Position numbers and translations under genes: made by a program
IMG/VR virus record: IMGVR_UViG_3300035187_002953
Coordinates: 1-56,905 of that record
Length of the DNA: 56,905 nucleotides
Reading direction: 5' to 3' (one strand)
From: a virus
Part shown: positions 17,161 to 25,751 of the stretch, one piece after another
How positions within the stretch are numbered: the first letter of the stretch is position 1
How the letters are laid out: each line of letters starts with the position of its first letter
Notes under the pieces: generated by a model
Database searches by the model: none
What the model saw: only the letters and a program-made list of their open reading frames with translations
What the model was told of the DNA's origin: nothing

Positions 17161-19774
17161 GCTCTGCAACTGCCCCTAATGTATTTTCTGCACTTGCCGC
17201 CACGTCATTAGTTATTCTAGCAACGCCTAAACCACCAGTCTCTATTTTTTCTTTAACAGCAGTTAGTGCTGCTTCTCTATCTCCTGAATTTATAAAAGCT
17301 TGCAAATCTCTTAATTGTTTTGTCCCATCAGAAACACCTTCTGCTGCATAATCTGATGAAATTCCCGTTCCTATACCACCTAAGTCTGAAGCACTAGCCA
17401 CTGACTCAGCGGCTTCCAGTAATGATGATGCTAACACGTCTGATTGCTTTTGAGTATAAGCTCCTTGCCCACCAAGAAATGCATTTATTGTATCTTGACC
17501 AGTTACTTTTGATAATCTTACTTTATTCATTTCTGCAGCAGTGCTGACTACGTGTTCTGGTAATACCGTGTCGCCTACGCTTAAGCCTGTTGATTGTAAA
17601 ATTTGTGTACCGGGTGTACCTATCAATGCATCTGAAAGTTTCATTCTTTCAACTAATCCACCCGCTCCAGCAACATTAACTTCCATTCTTTCAAAAACAT
17701 CTCTACCAACCAATATTTTTGAACTTATAGAAGAACCACTCATTATTTTTGTTATATCTTGAGGGTTAAATACTTGTAGACCCAAATCAGATAATACGTC
17801 TGCGTTCTTAATAAATCTCATTGAGTTTTTTGTAACTGCTACCCCAGAACCTGGAGTAGCAAAAGCTGAATAGGCAGATCTACCTACAGCTGCTGTTGTT
17901 TTAGCTAATTCTACGCTTAATGCCCTACTTGTTATATCTGCTCCAGCGTAGGGGTTATTTATTCCGCTAGCTAATCTAGCTGCTCCTTCAATTCGTCCAG
18001 TCTCTAACCCTCTTCTTATCGCACCACCAAAATTAATATCTTCACTAGAAGAACCAAATGCTTTTCCTCTCATTTCTTCTGCGAGCGTTCCACTTGGTGC
18101 GGTTAGTCTTGAGGTTGCAGTTAACGACTGAATTAGTGAATCTTCATCCATACCAGCTATGCCAGCTTTGTATGAATCAAAGTCTGAAACTGGCATATTC
18201 AAACGCTGTCCAAACCCATAGCGTGCCGATAACGGCATTCTATCTATTTCGCCCTGCTCACCAAAATTAATTCCGGTAGATATTATTTTTTGAGCAGCTG
18301 GATTATAAGTTGCCGATATTCCAGGTATACCGTAGGATTCAGTAACATCCAAGCTTCTATCTTGAGCGTCTGCAAAAATCCTGTCAATATGGCTAGTTGC
18401 GGCACTGTCTTGTATTGGTATTGATTGAGTAAAATTTTCAGGATATAGGTTTACATCTGTTGGCAAACCAGGTGGAGGCGCAGGACCAATAATTCTTGGA
18501 TCTAAAGAAGAAAATCTATAACCAGCATTAGAGTCTCTAGTACCTTTTGAGTAAGATACAACACCCTCCATTGCCCTAACTTCTGCTTCAGATATTCCTA
18601 GTGCAGCTGCCTTATCTGCTATCTCTATATCGGATAATACATCACCCAGTGATGCTTCTACCTTAAAGCCTCTTCTACCTAAGTCTGTTGATAATAATCT
18701 TTTTGATGCTTGAGAAAGCTTTTCAACATCAGCTATATTTGTAGTCATAGTTGGAGCTGCAGAACGAGCAGACACTCTTCTTGCCTGTTGTACGAATTTT
18801 CTTGCGCCTACGGGAAGATGGCTTAAATCCCCAGGAGAATAATCTAAATCTCCAGTTGCTACGTATTGCGCGTAGAATCCAGCTAGTAATGTGTCTGTTT
18901 CTGCAATGTGGGAACCTCTTCCCATTAATTGCATAATTTTTTTTGCTGCGTTTGATCCAGGTGCAGATGAATTACTTGCTTCTGCGTGTATTAATTCAAA
19001 AAGATTTGTTGTTAATCCTAAGTTTTCCATTGTATTAGGAGTAAAACTTCCACCTAAATCAATTTCCTGGAATAACTTAGCAGATCCGACTGTCCTTGCA
19101 TATAATGCGCTACGAACCTGTTGTTCATCTGTTATGTCAACTCCATAGCCAGCTATTTGAGATAGCCTAACTGCTTCCGGGCTACCCGGCGTTGCTGCAG
19201 CAGCCATGAAGCTAGTGGCGTATTGATCAAATTTTTGACTCATATAAAGTCTGCCTGAAAAATCTACATCAGTTATAAAACTTGGATCAGAACTTATTCT
19301 TTCGGAGAATTTTAAAACTGTTTCCCTAAAAGCTTTATCTGTTTCATATCCTGGAGTATTTTGAGCTGTTTGTATAAGCTGTCTTAAGTCGAACGATGCG
19401 TTTTTAATTGCTAATGTGTCATAAGATAAATAGTGTTCCATTTCAGCACCGAGTGCAGCCCTTGCTGCTGCTGGGTTTCTAGCGACATCTATTGATAGTC
19501 CACCCTCAAGTTCGTTAACTCCTTCGGCTAAGTTCCTTAGCCCAGCTGGAGTTTGTATCACTCCACCTTCCATCCCTGGTTGTCTAAAAAATAATTTCCT
19601 AATACTACTTGGCCCACCTATTGCTACGTCTCCAGTATCACTCATTGTTGCTTCTGTTGTTGCAAGAGATCTTATCCTAGAGTTATCTCCAAGGCCAGTT
19701 GTTTCTGAGTCAAGAATTAACATTCTTTTTGTTAGTCCTGCTCCAGGCCTTTGTCCAAATGGACTTAATTGTCC
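17147..19774 (-). CDS. Large virion protein, segment 2 with DEDDh exonuclease domain
   Basis: About 875 residues, read from GGA 19774. Close to its start lies MLILDSETTGLGDNSRI (DxE motif, Exo I); KNASFDLRQL (Exo II) and RGSHIAETDTLLAGF (Exo III with His and Asp) follow in order. This is a complete DEDDh 3'-5' exonuclease set of the DnaQ/RNase T superfamily. The remaining 600 residues are Ala/Ser/Gly-rich and unlike polymerases, so the nuclease is part of a virion-like protein. The frame ends GAG CGG AAG CGG AAA TGA. The first CGG is the shift site into segment 3. Confidence 0.65.
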   Translation of the reverse strand, partial: GQLSPFGQRPGAGLTKRMLILDSETTGLGDNSRIRSLATTEATMSDTGDVAIGGPSSIRKLFFRQPGMEGGVIQTPAGLRNLAEGVNELEGGLSIDVARNPAAARAALGAEMEHYLSYDTLAIKNASFDLRQLIQTAQNTPGYETDKAFRETVLKFSERISSDPSFITDVDFSGRLYMSQKFDQYATSFMAAAATPGSPEAVRLSQIAGYGVDITDEQQVRSALYARTVGSAKLFQEIDLGGSFTPNTMENLGLTTNLFELIHAEASNSSAPGSNAAKKIMQLMGRGSHIAETDTLLAGFYAQYVATGDLDYSPGDLSHLPVGARKFVQQARRVSARSAAPTMTTNIADVEKLSQASKRLLSTDLGRRGFKVEASLGDVLSDIEIADKAAALGISEAEVRAMEGVVSYSKGTRDSNAGYRFSSLDPRIIGPAPPPGLPTDVNLYPENFTQSIPIQDSAATSHIDRIFADAQDRSLDVTESYGIPGISATYNPAAQKIISTGINFGEQGEIDRMPLSARYGFGQRLNMPVSDFDSYKAGIAGMDEDSLIQSLTATSRLTAPSGTLAEEMRGKAFGSSSEDINFGGAIRRGLETGRIEGAARLASGINNPYAGADITSRALSVELAKTTAAVGRSAYSAFATPGSGVAVTKNSMRFIKNADVLSDLGLQVFNPQDITKIMSGSSISSKILVGRDVFERMEVNVAGAGGLVERMKLSDALIGTPGTQILQSTGLSVGDTVLPEHVVSTAAEMNKVRLSKVTGQDTINAFLGGQGAYTQKQSDVLASSLLEAAESVASASDLGGIGTGISSDYAAEGVSDGTKQLRDLQAFINSGDREAALTAVKEKIETGGLGVARITNDVAASAENTLGAVAERKRK
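17158..17161 (-). other. Apparent +1 frameshift site 4 (GAG CGG A)
   Basis: GAG CGG AAG CGG AAA TGA in frame 0; GAG C GGA AGC GGA AAT GAT ATG in the +1 frame. A second in-frame CGG follows two codons later but would not be reached in frame 0 after the shift. Confidence 0.65.
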
Positions 19775-20354
19775 GACCAGGTAAAATTTGATTAGCATTA
19801 GATGCCATTTCGGTCATAGACAAAGGGTTCATAGCATAAGCGAAAGATTCTATTAAAGATTTATTTGGATCAATATTAAAATACATACTTGAAAGAGTTG
19901 CCAGAGCAGGATGACTTTGAGGGTCTCTTACGTCATATTGCGTTAACGCTCTATATGCGTTTCCACTTGGTAGATCTCTGCCGGGCATTCCAAACCTTTG
20001 GACTAACGTAGGAAGATTATAAACTTCCTCTGCGGCAAATCGCTGTATTCTTTGTTTGGCATCTAGTGTCAGTAAACCTAGATCCATTCTTCCAGTTGCC
20101 TTAGCTAACTCCAAAGCTTTTGAAGAAGCAGATTTACTCAACATGTCTGGATTCTCTAAAAAGGTAGAATACATTGTCTGCAGTGTTTGGTATCTTTCCA
20201 TGAACTTATCTGGTGTTCCAAATATTTGTTCAATTTGCGCAGCAGTTCCTGAGACTACTCTTGACGACGTAGATGAACCTCTTAACGTAGAACCACTACG
20301 ACCTAAAAATTCAGTTACTAAGCTGTCTTTTTTAACCGGATTAAGTCTTGGCAT
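19710..20354 (-). CDS. Large virion protein, segment 1 (before first +1 shift)
   Basis: 215 residues in frame 0 from ATG 20354, the first 194 upstream of the shift. Mostly helical (MERYQTLQTMYSTFLENPDM). Its start overlaps the end of the upstream gene. At GGT CGG ACA (19775) the +1 frame continues GQLSPFGQRPGAGLTKRM into the exonuclease domain. The 0-frame tail after CGG is Lys/Trp-rich and looks non-coding. Confidence 0.65.
   Translation of the reverse strand: MPRLNPVKKDSLVTEFLGRSGSTLRGSSTSSRVVSGTAAQIEQIFGTPDKFMERYQTLQTMYSTFLENPDMLSKSASSKALELAKATGRMDLGLLTLDAKQRIQRFAAEEVYNLPTLVQRFGMPGRDLPSGNAYRALTQYDVRDPQSHPALATLSSMYFNIDPNKSLIESFAYAMNPLSMTEMASNANQILPGRTIKSIWTKAWSRTNKKNVNS
19772..19775 (-). 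other. Apparent +1 frameshift site 5 (GGT CGG A)
   Basis: GGT CGG ACA becomes GGT C GGA CAA. It joins the helical N-terminal region to the exonuclease domain a few residues before the catalytic DxE motif. Confidence 0.65.
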
Positions 20355-21078
20355 CTTGGTCGTCTTTTTCGCTTGGTTGTTGTGCCTCTATGTAGTCGTC
20401 TACCTCAAGAGTTCCTAGCTTCTTCTTTATTAACTTTTCACGTTCTAATTCCATAGACTGAACTTTGTCTATTATTTCTGATATTGCCTGTGCTGTATCG
20501 AGTTGTGTTTGGCCGGCTTTAGCTCTTGCTTCTCTAGTCGCCAAAAGCTGATTCCTAAGATCTTTTCTTCTCTTATGCAATCTATCTTCTAACTCTACTG
20601 CTAAGTGCAATTCTTTCTTTAAAATTGGCTCTCCACTATTTGGGTCTATACCAATTATATTTTCTTGTATAAAATGCTCTTTTGCTAGTAGTTTAGTTTT
20701 TCTTACGTATTGTATTTCTTGGTCAACTAAATCCCTAACCATTGATACCTCTACTAAATTCTCTGGGCTGACTTCTAGTTGATCCATGTATTCATAAGTA
20801 AATTGAGAAACCATAGACATCTCTATTGGACATGGGTCACCCTTTGGAGCAAGATCTTCTTTATGTAGCGGGCATGTAGAAGCAAATATACATTTTACTG
20901 CTTCACACCTCATGGGTATAGATGCAAACATAGAAGTTCTGGTTTTTTGCGGTCTAATTAAATCGGAAGCTTTACTTCTTTGTTCTTCTGTCCATTCTTC
21001 CGGGAAGAACAAATCAGGCCTCAACGATTCAAATGTTTTTAAAAAACTATTTTTATTATACTTTTCAATATCAGACAT
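20341..21078 (-). CDS. Cys-containing helical protein, unknown
   Basis: About 245 residues from ATG 21078 (MSDIEKYNKNSF). A cluster CEAVKCIFASTCPLHK plus a later CPIE could bind zinc. The C-terminal half is a long charged helix. Ends 14 bases inside the next gene. Gene order upstream of virion genes makes a small terminase or packaging helper possible, but nothing diagnostic is seen. Confidence 0.55.
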   Translation of the reverse strand: MSDIEKYNKNSFLKTFESLRPDLFFPEEWTEEQRSKASDLIRPQKTRTSMFASIPMRCEAVKCIFASTCPLHKEDLAPKGDPCPIEMSMVSQFTYEYMDQLEVSPENLVEVSMVRDLVDQEIQYVRKTKLLAKEHFIQENIIGIDPNSGEPILKKELHLAVELEDRLHKRRKDLRNQLLATREARAKAGQTQLDTAQAISEIIDKVQSMELEREKLIKKKLGTLEVDDYIEAQQPSEKDDQDAKT

Positions 21079-21241
21079 TAAAGTCAATCCAATCAATAGA
21101 TCTTAAATTACCATTCTCATATTTCTCTACATGAGCACTTTTACAATAGCAGCAATAGTAATCTATGCTGCTAGTGCTTTTTCTCTTTGCTGTATCATCT
21201 AATACTAAAATCATAGAATGATTACATCTGCCGCACAACAA
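21071..21241 (-). CDS. Small zinc-ribbon protein (non-ATG start)
   Basis: About 56 residues with CGRC and CCYC knuckles (LCGRCNHSMILVLDD and DYYCCYCKSAHVEKY). There is no ATG before the first knuckle, so translation must begin at TTG 21241 or a neighbouring TTG/ATT. Its end overlaps the next start by 8 bases. Confidence 0.5.
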   Translation of the reverse strand: MLCGRCNHSMILVLDDTAKRKSTSSIDYYCCYCKSAHVEKYENGNLRSIDWIDFNV

Positions 21242-21243
21242 AA

Positions 21244-21657
21244 TTATCTTAAATCGTTTAAGACTTCTTGAAGACCTTTTTCTAATCTTGCGATAAGATC
21301 ATCACTTTGATTTGCATTAGTAAAAACGCCAATTTCTCTCATCTGATCTGCTGATAAATGAGAACTAGTTATATATCTAGCACCTTTGCATACTTCGCAG
21401 TAAGATTCTCTTTCGTCTGAAAAGCATGTGCACTTTTGTATAATATCAAAATGCTCAAGTGACTGAGCAACATCAAACCATTTTTGTTTAAACATCTTCT
21501 TAGTTTGTTCTTTATATGCCCTGAGCTTTTGATTATCAGAAGACAGCATGGTGCCCATATCTAGAGACTGTTTCATTAAATTATTTATTGTCTTATACAA
21601 AAAGCTAGCTAATTCAAAGTCACCATTTTTATTTAGATGCATTTTCCAATCACTCAT
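21244..21657 (-). CDS. Zinc-knuckle protein, unknown
   Basis: About 137 residues. A helical N-terminal half is followed by KCTCFSDERESYCEVCKGA, a CxC...CxxC metal site. Start ATG 21657 (MSDWKMHLNKNGD) or two codons upstream. Transcribed with its neighbours; role unknown. Confidence 0.55.
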   Translation of the reverse strand: MSDWKMHLNKNGDFELASFLYKTINNLMKQSLDMGTMLSSDNQKLRAYKEQTKKMFKQKWFDVAQSLEHFDIIQKCTCFSDERESYCEVCKGARYITSSHLSADQMREIGVFTNANQSDDLIARLEKGLQEVLNDLR

Positions 21658-21669
21658 AACCAAACATCC

Positions 21670-22323
21670 TTACGCGTTTCTACCCAATCCTTTGGGTGTA
21701 CCTATTCTACCAGATGGCTGAGGGTTTGGTTTACGCCTAGAGTAGCCTCTTCTATCTATAGAAGCATTAGCCATACCAAGACCTGCTGCGCCAGCTCCAT
21801 AGCCAAATATTCTTCTGTTTCTGTTTCTTATAGTTTGTGCTGCCATTGGATTAGACATAAACTGTCCGCCTGTACCAACATTACCCATCCCTCTTGTTCC
21901 GCCAGGAAAATATCCTTGAACTCTATAGTCGATAGACTTATTATTTGATGGATCTATATTAATTTTAGTTCGTGAACTAATTGGTCCACGGTCTGAACCT
22001 ATTACCAAACCACGAGGATTACCTGCTGATGGCCTTCCTCCACTAGCGACTCTTTTCGAAACCGTTTCAGCGCCCTGTGGCAAGTCACCTAGCCTAGCAA
22101 GGCCGCGGCCTCTATAGTCCATAACAGCTCTTGCGGTTGTTATAGCTCTTCTACCAAGACTGTTTTCTGGACCGCTTTGAAGAAAACTATGTATCCTTTT
22201 ACCTATAGGACCAAGTTCTCTTGTTGCATGAGAGAATGTTTTTCCTGCTTTAGACTTAGCTACAACGCCTGAACCGCCATATAAAGTACTAGCAGTGTTA
22301 ACTACTGACCTGGGGATTGCCAT
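21670..22323 (-). CDS. Arg/Gly-rich basic virion-region protein
   Basis: 217 residues, very rich in Arg, Gly and Ser (GYSRRKPNPQPSGRIG), no predicted compact domain. Start ATG 22323 with an AGGTTTAAT-like site. Probably a disordered nucleic-acid-binding or virion protein. Confidence 0.55.
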   Translation of the reverse strand: MAIPRSVVNTASTLYGGSGVVAKSKAGKTFSHATRELGPIGKRIHSFLQSGPENSLGRRAITTARAVMDYRGRGLARLGDLPQGAETVSKRVASGGRPSAGNPRGLVIGSDRGPISSRTKINIDPSNNKSIDYRVQGYFPGGTRGMGNVGTGGQFMSNPMAAQTIRNRNRRIFGYGAGAAGLGMANASIDRRGYSRRKPNPQPSGRIGTPKGLGRNA

Positions 22324-22339
22324 TAGATTAAACCTCCGT

Positions 22340-22504
22340 TTAATATTGGTACATTCCGCCGGATTTGCCCTTATTAAGGCCGGAAGTTGTTCTTCCTCTT
22401 ATACCGCCAATAGCTGCACCCATAGCAACTGCACCAGAAATTCTTTTTCCACCTCTGGCTAATATAGCCTTATCGAATACATGCTTTGAATCGCCTATAT
22501 ATCC
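22340..22504 (-). CDS. Small Gly-rich protein, segment 2 (after +1 shift)
   Basis: About 54 residues from GGA 22504: GYIGDSKHVFDKAILARGG, then Gly/Ala-rich, ending KSGGMYQY. The only upstream start in this frame is a GTG inside the other frame with no ribosome binding site, so the segment is best explained as the continuation of 22470-22664. Confidence 0.6.
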   Translation of the reverse strand, partial: GYIGDSKHVFDKAILARGGKRISGAVAMGAAIGGIRGRTTSGLNKGKSGGMYQY

Positions 22505-22664
22505 GCTTAGTCTTAGATAAACCAGCAGTACCGCCAAGTGCACCTATAGCGAACCTTGTCCCTCTATCGGCCATATTGCCCTTAAATTTACCAAACTCTG
22601 CGCCTCTTGCCATGGCGCGTGCAGTTGAGATTGGTCTTGTTATTGCATTAATAGCTCTTGCCAT
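22470..22664 (-). CDS. Small Gly-rich protein, segment 1 (before +1 shift)
   Basis: ATG 22664 lies 5 bases after an AAAGAGG site. It reads MARAINAITRPISTARAM and FAIGALGGTAGLSKTK, then CGG ATA. The 0-frame tail after CGG is 10 residues of Arg/Lys/Cys. The +1 frame continues a Gly-rich protein of about 107 residues with the same style on both sides. Confidence 0.6.
   Translation of the reverse strand: MARAINAITRPISTARAMARGAEFGKFKGNMADRGTRFAIGALGGTAGLSKTKRIYRRFKACIR
22502..22505 (-). other. Apparent +1 frameshift site 6 (AAG CGG A)
   Basis: AAG CGG ATA becomes AAG C GGA TAT ATA GGC. Frames overlap from 22543 to 22470, and this is the only in-frame CGG in the overlap. Confidence 0.6.
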
Positions 22665-22701
22665 AAACACCTCTTTTGTAAGTTATGTTATTATAGTAAC
22701 T

Positions 22702-24138
22702 CTATTGTTCTACTATCTTATTATTCAAACTCTTTTTTTGTGGTTTTGTTGTCTTTAAAGTAAACTTATCGTTACTGAAACCAATTTCAAACAATGAACC
22801 TCTTGGTATGTTTGAACCAATCAAGATATCGGCTAATGGAGTTTCTATCAAATCTCTTCTTGCTTTAGATAATCCTCTTGCACCTTGAACTGAATCTATA
22901 CCATTTTCGACTAAAGCCTCTATTGCTTCATCTGTGTAACTTACAGTAAAACCTTTTTTAGTTAATTTTTCTGCAACTGCAAACATTTCTAGTTCGGCTA
23001 TTTTCTCGTAGTTAGATTTGTTTAAATGATTAAAAACAATAATCTTATCTAGTCTATTAATAAACTCTGGTCTAAAATGTTTTTTAACAGATTCTGCTGT
23101 TATTCTTTCCACCATTTCTCTTGGTGGCATCTCTCTTGTAAATAACTTGGCACGTGTGTCTTTAGTAAAACCAGTTCCCCCCATTGTGAGGTGATCTACT
23201 ATTTTTTCATTACCTAAGTTGGTAGTTAATATAATTATAGTATTGCGAAAGCTAACTTGCTCACCTTTTCCATCTGTAAGTACTCCGTCTTCAAAGACTC
23301 TTAAAAAAGTATTCCACATATCCGAATGAGCTTTTTCCACTTCATCTAACAGCACAACTGTATTTGGATTCTTTTTAACTAGGTTAACTAGTTGCCCACC
23401 TTCGTCGTGTCCAACGTAACCTGGAGGTGATCCTATTAGTTTTTGGTTTTCGTGCTTTTGTTGATACTCTCCACAGTCTATTCTCACCATTTGCGCGTCT
23501 TCGCCAAATAGATATTTGTTTAGACTTGAGGCTAAGTGCGTCTTTCCTACGCCGGATGCTCCGGCAAACAAGAAAATACCCAATGGTCTGTTGTCGTCCG
23601 ATAAACCAGCTTGCGATCTTTTTAGTGCATTAAAGACTTCTAATACAGCTTCGTTTTGACCAATTATATTAGATTCTAGGTGGTCTTTTAAGTCTAGGAA
23701 TTTTTGTTTAGATATCTTCTTTGGCTTACCCTTTTGAGGTGCAGGCTTAGGCTTAGTAGAGCCTCTAAGCATATCTTTTACTTTATCGAAGTCAAAGTTT
23801 TCTTCGTCCAAATCTAACTTGTTGTCAGCAAATGGGTTCATCCAATCGGGATTAGCTAAAGAAACCCAGCTATCAATATCTAGACCTGGGTTAAGCATAA
23901 TGCATCCATTATAGAGAGATGCTATACATTTTTCTGCAGAATCTCTAGGCATTAGTCTTAATGCTTCAGTTACTTCAGTCTTCATATTATAAACCGTATT
24001 TTCCAATATCAGTTTTTTAACATTAGGAAGATTCGTAGTATCGATTGATTCTAAAAATTCTTTAACTTCATCTGGATCCAGAAGCTTGTACTTAACGTAC
24101 ACGGATAAGTCTGGCATATATATCTGATAGATCTTCAT
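22702..24138 (-). CDS. ClpB-like AAA+ ATPase with phage-specific N-terminus
   Basis: 478 residues. Residues 1-130 are a unique helical domain. From about residue 150 it has the D2 half of ClpB/ClpA ATPases: Walker A GASGVGKT at 193-200, Walker B VVLLDEVEKAH, sensor ILTTNLGN, Arg finger FINRLDKIIVF, and the C-terminal D2-small domain GARGLSKARRDLIE. Predicted ATP-driven protein remodelling. In the virion operon it may act on head or tail assembly. The first AAA domain and middle domain of ClpB are absent. Confidence 0.8.
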   Translation of the reverse strand: MKIYQIYMPDLSVYVKYKLLDPDEVKEFLESIDTTNLPNVKKLILENTVYNMKTEVTEALRLMPRDSAEKCIASLYNGCIMLNPGLDIDSWVSLANPDWMNPFADNKLDLDEENFDFDKVKDMLRGSTKPKPAPQKGKPKKISKQKFLDLKDHLESNIIGQNEAVLEVFNALKRSQAGLSDDNRPLGIFLFAGASGVGKTHLASSLNKYLFGEDAQMVRIDCGEYQQKHENQKLIGSPPGYVGHDEGGQLVNLVKKNPNTVVLLDEVEKAHSDMWNTFLRVFEDGVLTDGKGEQVSFRNTIIILTTNLGNEKIVDHLTMGGTGFTKDTRAKLFTREMPPREMVERITAESVKKHFRPEFINRLDKIIVFNHLNKSNYEKIAELEMFAVAEKLTKKGFTVSYTDEAIEALVENGIDSVQGARGLSKARRDLIETPLADILIGSNIPRGSLFEIGFSNDKFTLKTTKPQKKSLNNKIVEQ

Positions 24139-24254
24139 GAGATCAGACCCCTATCTTTAGCCACATTCAAAACCGTAAGTAATGATATGATAATATAGTA
24201 ACTACCGTAAGTCTTTAAACTCACTAAGAGGCTTCTATAGGGCTGGGGAAAAAA

Positions 24255-24260
24255 AGTATA
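24255..24260 (-). promoter_or_regulatory. Predicted -10 element GGTATACT class, leftward
   Basis: Minus strand reads GGGTATACT. It lies about 115 bases upstream of the ClpB-like gene. The same core occurs at 24478-24483 (minus) and 24553-24558 (plus), all within 300 bases. No clear -35 box. Confidence 0.45.
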
Positions 24261-24285
24261 CCCAAACATTTGCACTCTTGTCAAG

Positions 24286-24450
24286 TCATTGCCAATCTTT
24301 TTTTATTATTTTTTCTATTTCGGGCTGATCTTCTAAACAAGGGCCACTTAATGACCAAAAACGCACTAGATCCATAGGTGTATTAATTGACTTCTCTAAC
24401 ATTCTGACTGCTCTTAAGTAATCGTAATTTAAATTATGAATAGATTTCAT
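24286..24450 (-). CDS. Small leftward protein, unknown
   Basis: 54 residues, MKSIHNLNYDYLRAVRML, ending KIIKKDWQ. A GGAGACAGC site precedes ATG 24450, and a TTGGTATACT promoter core lies about 30 bases further up. It is the first gene of the leftward unit. No domain recognised. Confidence 0.6.
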   Translation of the reverse strand: MKSIHNLNYDYLRAVRMLEKSINTPMDLVRFWSLSGPCLEDQPEIEKIIKKDWQ

Positions 24451-24477
24451 GCTGTCTCCTAGCTATGTTGTTGATAC

Positions 24478-24483
24478 AGTATA
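24478..24483 (-). promoter_or_regulatory. Predicted -10 element for leftward transcription
   Basis: Minus strand reads TTGGTATACT about 30 bases before ATG 24450. It faces the recA promoter core 70 bases away, making a divergent control region. Confidence 0.45.
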
Positions 24484-24552
24484 CCAAAAGTAAATATTTA
24501 AAGACCGCACAAAACAACTTTTTATAATGCCAAATTGTATATACCGGCATGG

Positions 24553-24558
24553 TATACT
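24553..24558 (+). promoter_or_regulatory. Predicted -10 element of recA (leaderless)
   Basis: TGGTATACT is an extended -10. The start codon of recA at 24566 is 7 bases past the hexamer, where transcription should begin, so the mRNA would be leaderless. Leaderless mRNAs are common in Actinobacteria. No Shine-Dalgarno site is visible. Confidence 0.45.
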
Positions 24559-24565
24559 AGGTGCT

Positions 24566-25582
24566 ATGTCAAAAGAACCAAAAGAACAAAAAGAATCTAA
24601 AACTTTAGAAATAGCAATTGCTCAGTTAGAAAGACAGTTTGGCATTGGATCGGTAATGATCCTTGGTAATAAGAAGTCTGAACCTTGGCCAGCAGTTTCT
24701 ACTGGAGCATTGCCACTAGATAATATTCTCGGTATTGGTGGATTACCACTTGGTAGAGTAGTAGAAATATATGGGCCTGAATCGTCAGGTAAATCGACAC
24801 TTGCTTTATCGCTTGTTGCCGAAGCTCAAAAGATGGGATTAACATGTGCTTATATTGATGCCGAACATGCTTTAGATCCGGTCTACATGACTGCGGTTGG
24901 AGTTGACCTAAATAAGCTTCTTCTAGCACAGCCTTCATATGGTGAAGAAGGACTAGAAATTGTAGACATGCTTATTAGAACAGGTGAAATTGGCGTAGTT
25001 ATTGTCGACTCAGTTGCCAGCTTAATACCTAAGGCAGAGCTTGAAGGTGATATGGAGTCTTCCCAAATGGGGTTGCAGGCGCGCATGATGGCTAAGGCAA
25101 TGCGTAAGTTAGTTTCATTAGCAAACGAGAATAAAACTCTTATAATATTTATTAACCAAATTAGAAATAAGATTGGTGTAATGTTTGGTAACCCAGAAAC
25201 TACCCCAGGTGGTTTTGCTTTAAGATACGCAGCTTCAGTCCGACTTGATATTAGAAAAAAAGAAGACCTAAAAGATAAGCTTGGTAACTCTGTTGGAATT
25301 AAGGTAAAAGTAAAGGTCATCAAGAATAAGATGTCTCCTCCAATGAAGTTAACTGAGTTCGATATTATGTACGGAAAAGGTATAGACAAGTTTGGTTGCG
25401 TATTTGACGCTGCAATGCAGGTTGGAGTTTTCACTCAAAAAGGCGCATGGGTTTACTATAGAGGAGAATCCTTCTCTCAAGGTAGAGAACAAGCTATAAC
25501 TAAAATAAGAGAAGATGAAAATCTTCTTAAAGAACTTAAGGAGTTAATTACTAATGGCGTGCTCCCCGACCAGTTGTCCTGA
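24566..25582 (+). CDS. recA: RecA recombinase
   Basis: 338 residues from ATG 24566; an in-frame ATG 13 codons upstream lies before the promoter core and is rejected. Walker A GPESSGKST at 70-78, Walker B GVVIVDSVASL, loop motifs MGLQARMMAKAMRKL and INQIRNKIGVMFGNPETTPG. It forms filaments on single-stranded DNA and drives homologous pairing and probably phage replication/repair. Slightly shorter than E. coli RecA (353) with a reduced C-terminal tail. Confidence 0.95.
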   Translation: MSKEPKEQKESKTLEIAIAQLERQFGIGSVMILGNKKSEPWPAVSTGALPLDNILGIGGLPLGRVVEIYGPESSGKSTLALSLVAEAQKMGLTCAYIDAEHALDPVYMTAVGVDLNKLLLAQPSYGEEGLEIVDMLIRTGEIGVVIVDSVASLIPKAELEGDMESSQMGLQARMMAKAMRKLVSLANENKTLIIFINQIRNKIGVMFGNPETTPGGFALRYAASVRLDIRKKEDLKDKLGNSVGIKVKVKVIKNKMSPPMKLTEFDIMYGKGIDKFGCVFDAAMQVGVFTQKGAWVYYRGESFSQGREQAITKIREDENLLKELKELITNGVLPDQLS

Positions 25583-25712
25583 TTGTCCGTATCCGCCTAA
25601 TCTAATGGTTACGGAACTGACTAAGAATAATGAAGGTTTTATGAGATACGAAGTAGATTGCAGAGAATGCGGAGAGGTATGGGTAGAGTTAGATGAAACA
25701 GCTACTAATTAA
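25554..25712 (+). CDS. Small zinc-ribbon protein
   Basis: 52 residues overlapping the recA 3' end by 29 bases in another frame. AAGGAG lies 8-13 bases upstream. CPDC and CREC knuckles (SCPDCPYPPNLMVTEL; VDCRECGEVWVEL) form a zinc ribbon, typical of small phage DNA/RNA-binding proteins. Confidence 0.65.
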   Translation: MACSPTSCPDCPYPPNLMVTELTKNNEGFMRYEVDCRECGEVWVELDETATN

Positions 25713-25751
25713 GTATTATTTAAAAATTGTTAGCTTTATTTGGAGATTTTA

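Noticed and set aside
17148-17169. Independent start for segment 16561-17169
   Set aside because: ATG 17148 and the non-ATG starts before it have no Shine-Dalgarno site, and the frame joins at CGGA as at the other sites.
24527-24565. Upstream recA start giving 13 extra residues
   Set aside because: It precedes the likely transcription start and the extra residues are not RecA-like.
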